Shown here: positions 13,687 through 20,871 of the stretch, in pieces | Layout: each line of letters begins with the position of its first letter | Numbering within the stretch: position 1 is the stretch's first letter | Assembly (NCBI GenBank): GCA_024232355.1 | Contig: JAAEPW010001017.1 | Location: 1 to 21,981, forward strand | Length of the DNA: 21,981 nt | Source of the DNA: Chloroflexota bacterium | Lineage (GTDB): Bacteria; Chloroflexota; Anaerolineae; B4-G1 | Direction: 5' to 3' | Position numbers and translations under genes: made by a program | The notes under the pieces: model-generated | The model's database searches: none | Told to the model about the DNA's origin: nothing | What the model saw: only the letters and a program-made list of their open reading frames with translations

Positions 13687-15021
13687 ATGAATAGAGATAG
13701 ACTTTTATCATCTTGGGCAAATCATCTAGCCAATGCAGCCAGAAATGGAGCACTGACCGGGAAGGCTTGCAATATATCCAAGGTCGAGACCATATCAGGC
13801 CCACGTGCAGGAGCGCTTGAAATATTCGCGGGATTGGAGAGCGGGCGATTATTGCGAGCGTTGAGCAAAAATGATTGTGCAAATCTCCGTCAATTTGTGC
13901 CTTGGCAATTTGCTGGTGATCCTCAAGCGTTTATGTCGGGGCGATACGTCAGAGTAGAGGCAGGATGGTCAAGTGATCTGGCCGATTCAATCATCAGACT
14001 TGGGGACATTTCCAATAATCCGGGCGGTGCTGGTCGTTGGGTTGCTGGTGTCAACGAGTGCGGGCAAACTATCATACCAGGGTTATCGGACAAAACTCCT
14101 CATTTTCTGGTAAGCGGTGCAACTGGCAGTGGTAAAAGCGTTGCGCTACAATCTGCTATCCTCCAATTGAGTCAAGACACCGATAACCAAATCGTTCTTG
14201 TTGATGGTAAACAGGGGGAATCATTGAAACCTCTTGAACGATTGCCAAACGTTCTTGGACCCTGCGCGGTAGAAGGTCCACAAGTCAGAGGTGCGTTAGG
14301 ATGGGCGGTTGGAGAAATGAAACGGCGATATACTGACGATTACAAAGAAGGTAGAATCATTCTAGTTGTGGATGAATTCCAAGAGCTTGTGCAGGATGCG
14401 GTTATCGTTGACTTGTTGCGTAAACTCGTTGCGCAAGGTCGAGCCGCACAAGTTCACACCCTACTTGCTACCCAACACCCAACAGTATCAGCCTTTGGTG
14501 ATTCTAGCATTAGACGCAACCTAATTGGAAAGGTGGCACTTCACGTTCTGGACGCTGATGCAAGCCGGGTTGCTGTGGGTGGCTCAAGTCCAAGGGCTGA
14601 TTATCTTTTGGGTGCTGGTGATTCTTATACCATCGCGCCGGGTAACGTTCATCGGGTGCAATTGGCCTATGTTAATGAGCAAGAAATCACGGCAGCGATG
14701 CAACCGGGACACGATTGGCAGTATAGCCGATGGCCTGACCACGAACCGGAAAACATCGGACAGGATTTGCCCAAGTCACAATTTCAATTCACAGGTGATG
14801 AACTTGGCGTTGCTATCGTGAGTGCGGCAGAGAGTGAAGGTAGAACACGTTTCACTAATCGTATGGCTGATGCTGGATTTGGGAAACCTGGTTACCATCG
14901 GCAAAAACGGTTGAGGGAGTTGGGCAAGGGTGCGGTTAATTGGATGACTGATAACGGGTATGCAATTTGCAAACAATCGGCTGTACAAGATGACTATAAC
15001 GAGGTTTTGGAGATTTGGTAG
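13687..15021 (+). CDS. FtsK/SpoIIIE-like DNA translocase (conjugal transfer Tra)
   Basis: The protein has 444 residues from the ATG at 13687 (AAGGGG 6 nt upstream; an in-frame TTG further up lies in the preceding gene). The motor domain is at about 105-340, with Walker A GATGSGKS at 144-151, Walker B ILVVDE at 225-230, and a downstream TLLATQHP sensor-like motif at about 248-255. The N-terminus lacks the four FtsK membrane helices. A C-terminal segment (GFGKPGYHRQKRLREL) could be a winged-helix DNA-binding part. It resembles the single Tra protein of AICEs and Streptomyces plasmids, which pumps double-stranded DNA between cells. It starts one base after the -1 frame HTH stop. The membrane anchor is probably supplied by neighbouring small membrane proteins. 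Confidence 0.88.
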   Translation: MNRDRLLSSWANHLANAARNGALTGKACNISKVETISGPRAGALEIFAGLESGRLLRALSKNDCANLRQFVPWQFAGDPQAFMSGRYVRVEAGWSSDLADSIIRLGDISNNPGGAGRWVAGVNECGQTIIPGLSDKTPHFLVSGATGSGKSVALQSAILQLSQDTDNQIVLVDGKQGESLKPLERLPNVLGPCAVEGPQVRGALGWAVGEMKRRYTDDYKEGRIILVVDEFQELVQDAVIVDLLRKLVAQGRAAQVHTLLATQHPTVSAFGDSSIRRNLIGKVALHVLDADASRVAVGGSSPRADYLLGAGDSYTIAPGNVHRVQLAYVNEQEITAAMQPGHDWQYSRWPDHEPENIGQDLPKSQFQFTGDELGVAIVSAAESEGRTRFTNRMADAGFGKPGYHRQKRLRELGKGAVNWMTDNGYAICKQSAVQDDYNEVLEIW

Positions 15022-15022
15022 G

Positions 15023-15118
15023 CTACCTACCTACCCACAAGCACACTCTCACCCTATGAAAACAGGCCAAAACAGCCAGAAACTAGCACAGAGAGTGTAT
15101 AGGTGGGTAGGTAGGCAG
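15023..15118 (+). repeat. long imperfect inverted repeat in the ftsK-downstream gap
   Basis: The left arm 15023-15050 (CTACCTACCTACCCAC, AAGC, ACACTCTC) is inverted at 15091-15118 with 23 of 28 matches; the mismatches are one base plus a symmetric 4-nt internal loop. The loop is 40 nt. The arms contain tandem CTAC units, like the AAGT units of the repeat at 10473. It begins just after the ftsK-like stop and ends 8 nt before the next Shine-Dalgarno. Confidence 0.85.
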
Positions 15119-15136
15119 GGAAAAATGGAGGTGATC

Positions 15137-15514
15137 ATGATGAAAGGGAAAATCTTTAGCATTATCGGTGTAGTGGTTTTTGTGATCTTGGTCGGGGCGT
15201 TGGCCTGGTGGCTTATGCTCCAAGTTCCACCTAATGCTGCTAGACTGTGGGCGCTATTGGTTACAGTGTCATTACCATTCATAGCGTGGGGCGCTTGGTG
15301 GTTTGGAAATGTAGAGGCACGTGGGAAACTGGCGGGATTTGACACAGCAATTGACCGAACCTTCGCGGGATTATCAAAAGCGGCTGGATTGAATGTGACC
15401 CACACGCGAGCGATGCGAACAAATCAAGTGTTACCTCAACAGACAGTCATACTTCCAGACGTGGAAATTATCCAGAGACGGTTACCATCTGGCAGTGATA
15501 TTGTAGAGTTATAG
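15137..15514 (+). CDS. small membrane protein of the transfer region
   Basis: The protein has 125 residues from the ATG at 15137; ATG 15140 is equally possible. The ribosome site is GGAGGTGATC (15127-15136), full complementarity to a typical 16S tail and the strongest in the window. Two membrane helices lie at about 7-32 (IIGVVVFVILVGALAWWLML) and 38-60 (RLWALLVTVSLPFIAWGAWW). A soluble tail follows (VEARGKLAGFDTAIDRTFAG). No family is recognised. Between the translocase and the recombinase, with so strong a ribosome site, it may be a spread or anchoring protein. Its stop overlaps the GGGAGG of the recombinase gene. Confidence 0.7.
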   Translation: MMKGKIFSIIGVVVFVILVGALAWWLMLQVPPNAARLWALLVTVSLPFIAWGAWWFGNVEARGKLAGFDTAIDRTFAGLSKAAGLNVTHTRAMRTNQVLPQQTVILPDVEIIQRRLPSGSDIVEL

Positions 15515-15527
15515 GGAGGATAGAAAA

Positions 15528-17102
15528 ATGAAACGAGCAGTATTGAGCGCAAGAGTCAGTACAGATGAACAGGCCGAAAAAGGTTACAGTCTACCAAGTC
15601 AACTTGAGGCTTGCAGAAAATATGCAGAGCTACACGGATTCTCTGTTGTGGGTGAGTTTACCGACGATATAAGCGGTGTGATCCCAATTGCCGAGCGTCC
15701 AGGCGGGAGACAAGTCCAGGCGATGGTAGACAGCAAGGCAACCGATGCTGTCATTGTGTACCGCGTTGACAGAATGGCACGTGATACTGTAGAGCTATTG
15801 ATAACAACACGGGCTTGGTTGCGCGCCGGCATCGAATTACATTTTTGTGATATGGGCAAGGTAAAGTCTGAAAATGACATTTTGCTTGTTATCCGGGGGT
15901 GGGCTGGCAATGATGAACGCGAGAAAATCAGGGAGCGCACCAAGCGCGGGAAAGATGCAAAGGCACGGAATGGGCTTGTCGTTTCAGCCACAACGACGCC
16001 TTATGGTTACACTTTCAACGGTGGACACATCATGCCAAACGAGCAGGCGCAAATCGTCAAAGATATTTTTACTTGGTACGTTCACGGCAATGGCGACGGT
16101 GAGAGGTTGAGTATAAACGCGATAGCAAAGAAACTCAGCAAAATGCGTGTTACTACCCCAGGGGAATTGAAAGGAGGGGGAAAGCGCAGGCGTAGCAGTG
16201 GAGTATGGAACACGGCGACAATCTACAAGATTTTGAGAAACCGTACATACTGTGGTGTATGGGAGTGGGGCGCGCAGCGATGGCGAGACGGAACCCCAAA
16301 AACTCAACCCGCTGGCGACGCAATAACAGTACAAGTACCGTCAATTGTAGACGCTACCTTGTGGAAAGCGGCGCAAGAACGACGCGAGCGCAACAAGAGA
16401 ATGTCAAAGCGCAATGTGAAGCACAATTATCTTTTGCGTGGGCGCGTGTACTGTTGTGGTTATTCGATGGTTGGGAATTGTTCACACGGGAATTTGTCAT
16501 ATCGTTGCAACCACTATCACATTAAACGATTCGAGAAGGGAAAAGGGTGTAGAAGATATATCCGTTGTGATGTACTCGATCCCATTGTGTGGGGGTACGT
16601 GTTAGACATTGCAACCAATCTCGAAACATTCCGCGAGCTTTTGCTAGAATCGCAACAGCAAGAACTTGACGCCTTGCAACCAAAGAGGGAACGCCTATTA
16701 TCCGTAGAGGATTTGATACAACAAGCTGAAGCAGAAGCGGGCAAGTTTGCCCTGGCCCTAGTCAACGCCCAAGGTGTAGTGGGTGATATGCTCAAGAAGC
16801 AAATTGACGATGTAAATGCCCGTCACGTTGCAATGTGCACTGAACACGATACACTCACAGCAGAAATTGAACAAGGCGCGTTGACCGATGAACAGATAGC
16901 GGTGATCCTGGCAATGTTCAACCAGGATGTGATAGCAGGCTTGCAGAACGCGACCTTTGAAGATAAACAACGAACACTTGATGATTTGAGAGTTGTGGTG
17001 TATATTACGGGAGGAAATGCGAGAGTTACGTGTAGGATACCTAGGACTGACAGTGTTATTGCATTAACTCATTCTCTATCGCGTTATAATCGCCGCGTAT
17101 GA
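15528..17102 (+). CDS. large serine recombinase (integrase of the element)
   Basis: The protein has 524 residues in the integrated form. The N-terminal resolvase domain (1-140) has Arg9 and the nucleophile Ser11 (ARVSTDEQ), DRMARD at 81-86, and the helix-E region REKIRERTKRG. A recombinase domain follows (about 150-300, TPYGYTF, SGVWNTATIYKILRNRTYCG), then a cysteine-rich zinc ribbon (about 329-367; the usual first CxxC is compressed to CC) and a coiled-coil region (about 375-460). The last 8 residues (LSRYNRRV) are encoded by host DNA beyond the crossover, and the stop overlaps the fhaA ATG. In the circular form the frame would continue 36 codons through 6460-6569 (RLSKRNNTRW to GASAVL), giving 552 residues. 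It has GGGAGGATA upstream. Confidence 0.92.
   Translation: MKRAVLSARVSTDEQAEKGYSLPSQLEACRKYAELHGFSVVGEFTDDISGVIPIAERPGGRQVQAMVDSKATDAVIVYRVDRMARDTVELLITTRAWLRAGIELHFCDMGKVKSENDILLVIRGWAGNDEREKIRERTKRGKDAKARNGLVVSATTTPYGYTFNGGHIMPNEQAQIVKDIFTWYVHGNGDGERLSINAIAKKLSKMRVTTPGELKGGGKRRRSSGVWNTATIYKILRNRTYCGVWEWGAQRWRDGTPKTQPAGDAITVQVPSIVDATLWKAAQERRERNKRMSKRNVKHNYLLRGRVYCCGYSMVGNCSHGNLSYRCNHYHIKRFEKGKGCRRYIRCDVLDPIVWGYVLDIATNLETFRELLLESQQQELDALQPKRERLLSVEDLIQQAEAEAGKFALALVNAQGVVGDMLKKQIDDVNARHVAMCTEHDTLTAEIEQGALTDEQIAVILAMFNQDVIAGLQNATFEDKQRTLDDLRVVVYITGGNARVTCRIPRTDSVIALTHSLSRYNRRV
17053..17095 (+). other. attR of the integrated element (proposed)
   Basis: The arm GTGTTATTGCATTAACTCA (17053-17071) matches the inverted attL arm at 17 of 19. 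The shared ATTCTC is at 17071-17076 with the proposed TC crossover at 17075-17076. Host sequence follows, with TATAAT at 17085-17090. Confidence 0.65.
17085..17090 (+). promoter_or_regulatory. fhaA -10 box, separated from its -35 by the insertion
   Basis: TATAAT lies 8 nt before the fhaA ATG, with no Shine-Dalgarno between, so the mRNA is probably leaderless or nearly so. Its native -35 (TTGTAA, 6445-6450) is on the other side of the element. Joined at the crossover the spacer is exactly 17 bp. In the present arrangement no good -35 box lies at 16-18 bp. Confidence 0.65.
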
Positions 17103-17923
17103 ATAAAATTGAACGTTTTGAAGCACTGGCTGAACGGTTGGTAGAAGGCACCTTTGCGCGCCTTTTCGCCGGACGGATTCGTCCGTTAGAGGTCGTCACA
17201 CACCTGATGCGGGCCATAGAAGATCACCAGGTGCTGTCCCCTGACGGCACGCCACAAGCCCCCACCCACTATTGGGTCTACCTGCACCCGGACGACTGGG
17301 CAGCGATGACGGTCGAGCAGCGGACATTGGAGGCAGAACTGGCCCGCCACGTGACCGAACTGGCCGCTCAGACCGGCCTAATGCTAGAGATCGTGCCCGC
17401 CGTGCACATCTTGCCCGACGAGGACGTAACTCCCCACGAGGTACGCATCGATGCGCGCTGGATGTCAAAAAATGCCGGCGCAGAAACCGGCACGGAAGGC
17501 ACACGCGAGATGGCGCCTGGCGAAGAGGATGCCGAGGGAGAGGCAGACGCAGTGCCACCCGGTCGCCCGTTCTTGATCTTGGAAGGTCAGCGCCACGTGA
17601 ATCTTCTCCATCCCGTGATGTCCATCGGGCGTGCATTAGACAATGCCATCATTCTCGAAGACACACGTGTATCCCGCCAGCACGCGCAGCTTCGCCGGAG
17701 ATACGGTCGCTACGTGCTGTACGACTTGGGGAGTTCCGGTGGCACGCAGATCAACGGTTACCCGATCGAAGAGTGCGTATTGCACTCGGGCGACGTCATC
17801 TCCTTTGCCGGTGTCCAGGTCATCTATGGCGAAGATCCCCCCACCCCCATCCCGCTGCCGGGCGATGGAGACACCCCGTCGCTTGCCTATGCGAGCGGAG
17901 AGGAGCTTGAGCCTGACTACTAG
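17099..17923 (+). CDS. fhaA: FhaA-like protein (DUF3662 plus FHA domain)
   Basis: The protein has 274 residues. The N-terminal DUF3662 domain (about 1-120: NKIERFEALAERLVEGTFAR, RPLEVVTHLMRAIED) is the FhaA_N type. A variable acidic linker follows. The FHA domain (about 157-250) has the phosphothreonine-binding signature: SIGRALDN, SRQHAQL and SSGGTQING. In Actinobacteria FhaA links Ser/Thr kinase signalling to cell-wall synthesis; a similar role here is inferred. The ATG overlaps the recombinase stop (GTATGA) with no Shine-Dalgarno. It heads a chromosomal run fhaA-fhaB-SDR-GT-C. Its promoter is the integration target, so its expression should change when the element is present. Confidence 0.88.
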   Translation: MNKIERFEALAERLVEGTFARLFAGRIRPLEVVTHLMRAIEDHQVLSPDGTPQAPTHYWVYLHPDDWAAMTVEQRTLEAELARHVTELAAQTGLMLEIVPAVHILPDEDVTPHEVRIDARWMSKNAGAETGTEGTREMAPGEEDAEGEADAVPPGRPFLILEGQRHVNLLHPVMSIGRALDNAIILEDTRVSRQHAQLRRRYGRYVLYDLGSSGGTQINGYPIEECVLHSGDVISFAGVQVIYGEDPPTPIPLPGDGDTPSLAYASGEELEPDY

Positions 17924-18010
17924 GAAACAGCCTTTTTGGAAAAATCCAACCCCCCGCCCTCGCTGTTTCTCGCAAAATGAAGGACGCCAAAGGGGTTTTG
18001 AACGCTAGCA

Positions 18011-18439
18011 ATGGATATTCTGCTGCTCGTTCTGCGTATCCTGCTTGCCCTCTTGCTCTACGCTTTCCTGGCTGCTATCCTGTGGATGCTGTGGCGCGAC
18101 CTACGCCAGACGACCGCTGCCACAGAGGTCACCCGGCCCGGCGGGCGGCTGGTCATCCTGCACACGCCGGACGAGACCATGGACGTGGGCACAGCCTTTC
18201 CGTTGCAGCCCGTCACCTCTATTGGACGCTCGCCCGTCAACACCATCCCCCTGCCCGACACATTTGCCTCCGGGCAGCACACCCTGCTGAGCTGGCGGGC
18301 GGGCCAGTGGTGGGTGGAGGATCAAAACAGCCGCAATGGCACGCTGCTCAATGATGCGCGCATCAACAGCCCCACCGTCGTCAGTGCTGGAGACATCATT
18401 GGCGTGGGCCGCACAAAACTAAAACTGGAGTTAGAATAA
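18011..18439 (+). CDS. fhaB: FhaB-like membrane-anchored FHA protein
   Basis: The protein has 142 residues. One N-terminal membrane helix (about 3-30, LLLVLRILLALLLYAFLAAI) is followed by an FHA domain at about 70-140 with SIGRSPVNTI, SGQHTLL in place of SRxHA, and DQNSRNGTLLN. It resembles FhaB/FipA-type proteins of Actinobacteria, which bind phosphorylated partners of the cell-division machinery. It lies 87 bp after fhaA. The Shine-Dalgarno is weak (AAGGGG about 13 nt upstream). The TAA overlaps the next ATG (TAATG), so translation of the next gene is coupled. Confidence 0.85.
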   Translation: MDILLLVLRILLALLLYAFLAAILWMLWRDLRQTTAATEVTRPGGRLVILHTPDETMDVGTAFPLQPVTSIGRSPVNTIPLPDTFASGQHTLLSWRAGQWWVEDQNSRNGTLLNDARINSPTVVSAGDIIGVGRTKLKLELE

Positions 18440-19230
18440 TGGATTTGAGATTACGTGACAAAATCGCACTGGTGACCGCCGGGAGCAAGGGGCTGGGCCG
18501 GGCCGTCGCGCTCCGTCTGGCCCAGGAGGGCGCCCACGTCGTCATCTGTGCTCGCAACGAAACTCCCTTGCGTGAGGCCGCCGCCGAGATCGAGGCCGCG
18601 ACGGACCGCCAGGTACTCACTCTCCCCGCCGACGTCTCTGATCCGGATATGGCGGATTTGTTGGTACAGGCCACCCTCGAGCGATTCGGGCGGATCGACG
18701 TCCTCGTCATCAACGCCGGGGGTCCGCCTCCGGGGCAGTTTCTCGACCTCACCCCCGCCGACTGGGAAGCCGCCGCACAACTGACCCTGATGAGCGCCGT
18801 GCGCCTCTGCTACGCCGCCGCGCCGCCGATGAAGGACCAGGGCACGGGTTCCATCCTGGCTGTGACCTCGATCACCGTCAAGCAGCCGCTGCCCAACCTG
18901 ATCCTCTCCAACAGCCTACGCTTGGGCGTAACGGGACTGGTCAAGACGCTGGCCGACGAGTTAGCCCCCTTTGGCGTTCGTGTCAACGGGATCTGCCCCG
19001 GCTGGACGCGCACCTCACGAGTGGATCAACTCTTGCAAGACCGAGCCGAGCGCAACAACACCACACCGGATAAAGAGGCGGTCAAAATCGCCGCTGCCAT
19101 CCCGATGGGCCGGATGGGCACGCCAAGAGAGTTTGCCGCCGCCGCTGCGTTCCTCGTCTCGCCCGCCGCGTCCTATATCACCGGCGTCAGCCTGCTCGTG
19201 GACGGAGGGATGTACCGGGGGGCGACGTGA
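18439..19230 (+). CDS. short-chain dehydrogenase/reductase with atypical active site
   Basis: The protein has 263 residues with a Rossmann fold: a cofactor loop GSKGLGRAVALRLAQEG (about 13-29; the classical TGxxxGxG is AGSKGLG here), DVSDPDMADLL, NAGG at about 93-96, and the C-terminal PMGRMGTPREFAAAAAFLVS and GVSLLVDGG. The catalytic Ser is present (VTSITVK), but the YxxxK motif is replaced: LSNSLRLGVTGL aligns Ser for Tyr and Arg for Lys. This matches an SDR subgroup annotated as BKR-like that lacks the canonical tetrad (from memory, cd05344). Whether it is an active reductase is uncertain. It overlaps both neighbours by 1-4 bp and is part of the fhaA run. Confidence 0.85.
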   Translation: MDLRLRDKIALVTAGSKGLGRAVALRLAQEGAHVVICARNETPLREAAAEIEAATDRQVLTLPADVSDPDMADLLVQATLERFGRIDVLVINAGGPPPGQFLDLTPADWEAAAQLTLMSAVRLCYAAAPPMKDQGTGSILAVTSITVKQPLPNLILSNSLRLGVTGLVKTLADELAPFGVRVNGICPGWTRTSRVDQLLQDRAERNNTTPDKEAVKIAAAIPMGRMGTPREFAAAAAFLVSPAASYITGVSLLVDGGMYRGAT

Positions 19231-20804
19231 GCGAATGGCCGAATGGCCGAATAGCCGAATGGGCGCGTTTGGCGAGCCTGTTGCTCGTTGGCTGTCTGAC
19301 CCTCGGCATCTTTGCCACTAATGCCTACAGCTTTACCAATGGTCAGGGCGGCGTCCCGCTGGACGACGCCTGGATTCACTTTCAGTTCGCCCGCAACCTG
19401 GCCCAGGGCGACGGTCTTTCCTTCAACCCCGGCGAGCCTACGTCTGGCTCCACATCACCCTTGTGGACGCTGCTCCTGACCGTCATCTATCTGATGGGCG
19501 GCGACTTTCCCATAGCCGGACAATTATTAAGCGGGGCCTGCTTCCTAGCGACGCTGGCAGCGACCTACGCGCTGAGCAAACGGCTCACGGATGATGGTTG
19601 GGTCGCCTGGCTGGCCGGCATCGTCGTTGCTGTCAACGGGCGGATGGTTTGGGCCGGGCTGTCGGCGCTGGAGACGTGCCTGTTCGCCGCGTTGAGCCTG
19701 CTGGCGATCAACGCTCATCTGGACGATCGGGCCGCTTGCCGTTATCGGCTGCGCACAGCAGCATTGTTCGGGCTGGCGGCGCTCTCTCGCCCCGAAGGAT
19801 ATTTGCTTTTTCTCCTCTCCCTGGCTAACTATATTTGGAATAATTTGCACATCACGCATCACATACCACGCGCTATGCGTCATATATCTCGTTTGGCAAT
19901 TTTCATCACACGTATCACGTATCACATATCTTCCATTTTTCTCCCCACAGCCCTTTTTGCTGTCATCGTCTTCCCTTACCTCATATTTTCTCTGCGCACC
20001 AGTGGGCATCTGCTCCCCAACACCTACCACGCCAAGACCGTCGTGGCTTTTAGTTTCGATTTGGATTTTGTGAGCGTGGCGGCGCGCTATCTAATATTGG
20101 ACAATCCGCTCATGCTGCCCCTTTACGTTTTAGGAATCGGTATGCTGCTCCAACGGGCAACCTTGTTGAGCCTGTGGAGCGCGGGTCTGCCGCTAGTCTA
20201 TGCCTTTCTCGTCGATTACACAATGCTGTACCAACACGGGCGCTATCTGATGCCCCTCATCTCTTGCAACGTTATCGTCAGCGTCGTGGGCTTGTTGGAA
20301 GCGCGGCGGCTGGCACGTAAACGTGGGTGGCGTTGGCGCGGCTCTCCAGCGATACTGGCAGTCTTGGTCAGTTTGCTCATCATCGCCGGGACTGCCTGGC
20401 GGCTGCCAACGATGGTCAACCTCTACGCCTGGAACGTGGATAATATCAACCAAATGCACGTCGCCCTGGGTCGGTGGGCGGCTGAAAACACACCACCCGG
20501 CGCTACCCTGGCCCTGAACGACATTGGCGCAATCGCATATTTTTCCGAGCGGCCTGTGATAGACCTGGCGGGCCTGATCACGCCAGAGGTCGTCCCCATT
20601 CTGCACAGCCCCAATCGAGACGCGCTGCTGGTCAATTTTATGGCCGAGCGTGACGTGGCATACGCCATCATCCTCCCCGACTGGTTCCCCGATCTGGCCG
20701 CCCGCGACGACGTATTGAAAGAAGTGCACCGGGTGACGTTGGAGCGAAACACCATCGTCGGTGGGGAAACGATGGTAGTGTATCAGGCCGATTGGCGGAG
20801 ATAA
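19227..20804 (+). CDS. GT-C-type multipass membrane glycosyltransferase-like protein
   Basis: The protein has 525 residues with about 10 or more hydrophobic segments from residue 12 to 400. The first outer loop has GVPLDDAWIHFQFARNLAQG and LSFNPGEPTSGSTSPLWTLL, the acidic DD and GxTSPLWTLL signature of GT-C arabino/mannosyltransferase-like proteins that use lipid-linked sugars. The C-terminal 120 residues are a soluble domain (GRWAAENTPPGATLALNDIG, VIDLAGLITPEVV) on the outer face. Substrate unknown. The GTG at 19227 overlaps the dehydrogenase stop and is followed by four copies of an 8-bp repeat, so the first 12 residues are odd. A later start, after the repeat, cannot be excluded. Confidence 0.8.
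   Translation: MSEWPNGRIAEWARLASLLLVGCLTLGIFATNAYSFTNGQGGVPLDDAWIHFQFARNLAQGDGLSFNPGEPTSGSTSPLWTLLLTVIYLMGGDFPIAGQLLSGACFLATLAATYALSKRLTDDGWVAWLAGIVVAVNGRMVWAGLSALETCLFAALSLLAINAHLDDRAACRYRLRTAALFGLAALSRPEGYLLFLLSLANYIWNNLHITHHIPRAMRHISRLAIFITRITYHISSIFLPTALFAVIVFPYLIFSLRTSGHLLPNTYHAKTVVAFSFDLDFVSVAARYLILDNPLMLPLYVLGIGMLLQRATLLSLWSAGLPLVYAFLVDYTMLYQHGRYLMPLISCNVIVSVVGLLEARRLARKRGWRWRGSPAILAVLVSLLIIAGTAWRLPTMVNLYAWNVDNINQMHVALGRWAAENTPPGATLALNDIGAIAYFSERPVIDLAGLITPEVVPILHSPNRDALLVNFMAERDVAYAIILPDWFPDLAARDDVLKEVHRVTLERNTIVGGETMVVYQADWRR
19232..19263 (+). repeat. 8-bp tandem repeat (CGAATGGC x4) at a start codon
   Basis: Units at 19232-19239, 19240-19247, 19248-19255 (one change, CGAATAGC) and 19256-19263 (last base G). 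The unit length is not a multiple of three, so gain or loss of one copy would shift the GT-C gene out of frame from its GTG start. Confidence 0.9.
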
Positions 20805-20821
20805 CGCGGCTGGGGTAAAAT
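20792..20821 (+). promoter_or_regulatory. possible promoter of mtnP
   Basis: TTGGCG (20792-20797) and TAAAAT (20816-20821) are 18 bp apart, at the end of the upstream gene and about 50 bp before mtnP. Confidence 0.45.
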
Positions 20822-20871
20822 AGGGTCCAACGAACGCAACCCGCAAACCCAATCAATGAAGGAGAATTGCA

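Larger units (their letters stand above)
6460..17076 (+). mobile_element. integrated AICE-like conjugative element (~10.6 kb)
   Basis: The limits come from the matching attL and attR described at 6454-6481 and 17053-17076. The content is AT-richer than both flanks. It encodes a serine recombinase, a tyrosine recombinase, a prim-pol replication protein, an SpdB-like membrane protein, an FtsK-type translocase, small DNA-binding proteins and several unknowns, nearly all on the plus strand with overlapping or tightly packed starts. This is the layout of actinomycete integrative and conjugative elements, in which one FtsK-like protein transfers double-stranded DNA; there is no relaxase or type IV secretion gene. 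The crossover may lie anywhere within the shared ATTCTC, so the ends are known to within a few bases. Confidence 0.75.
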
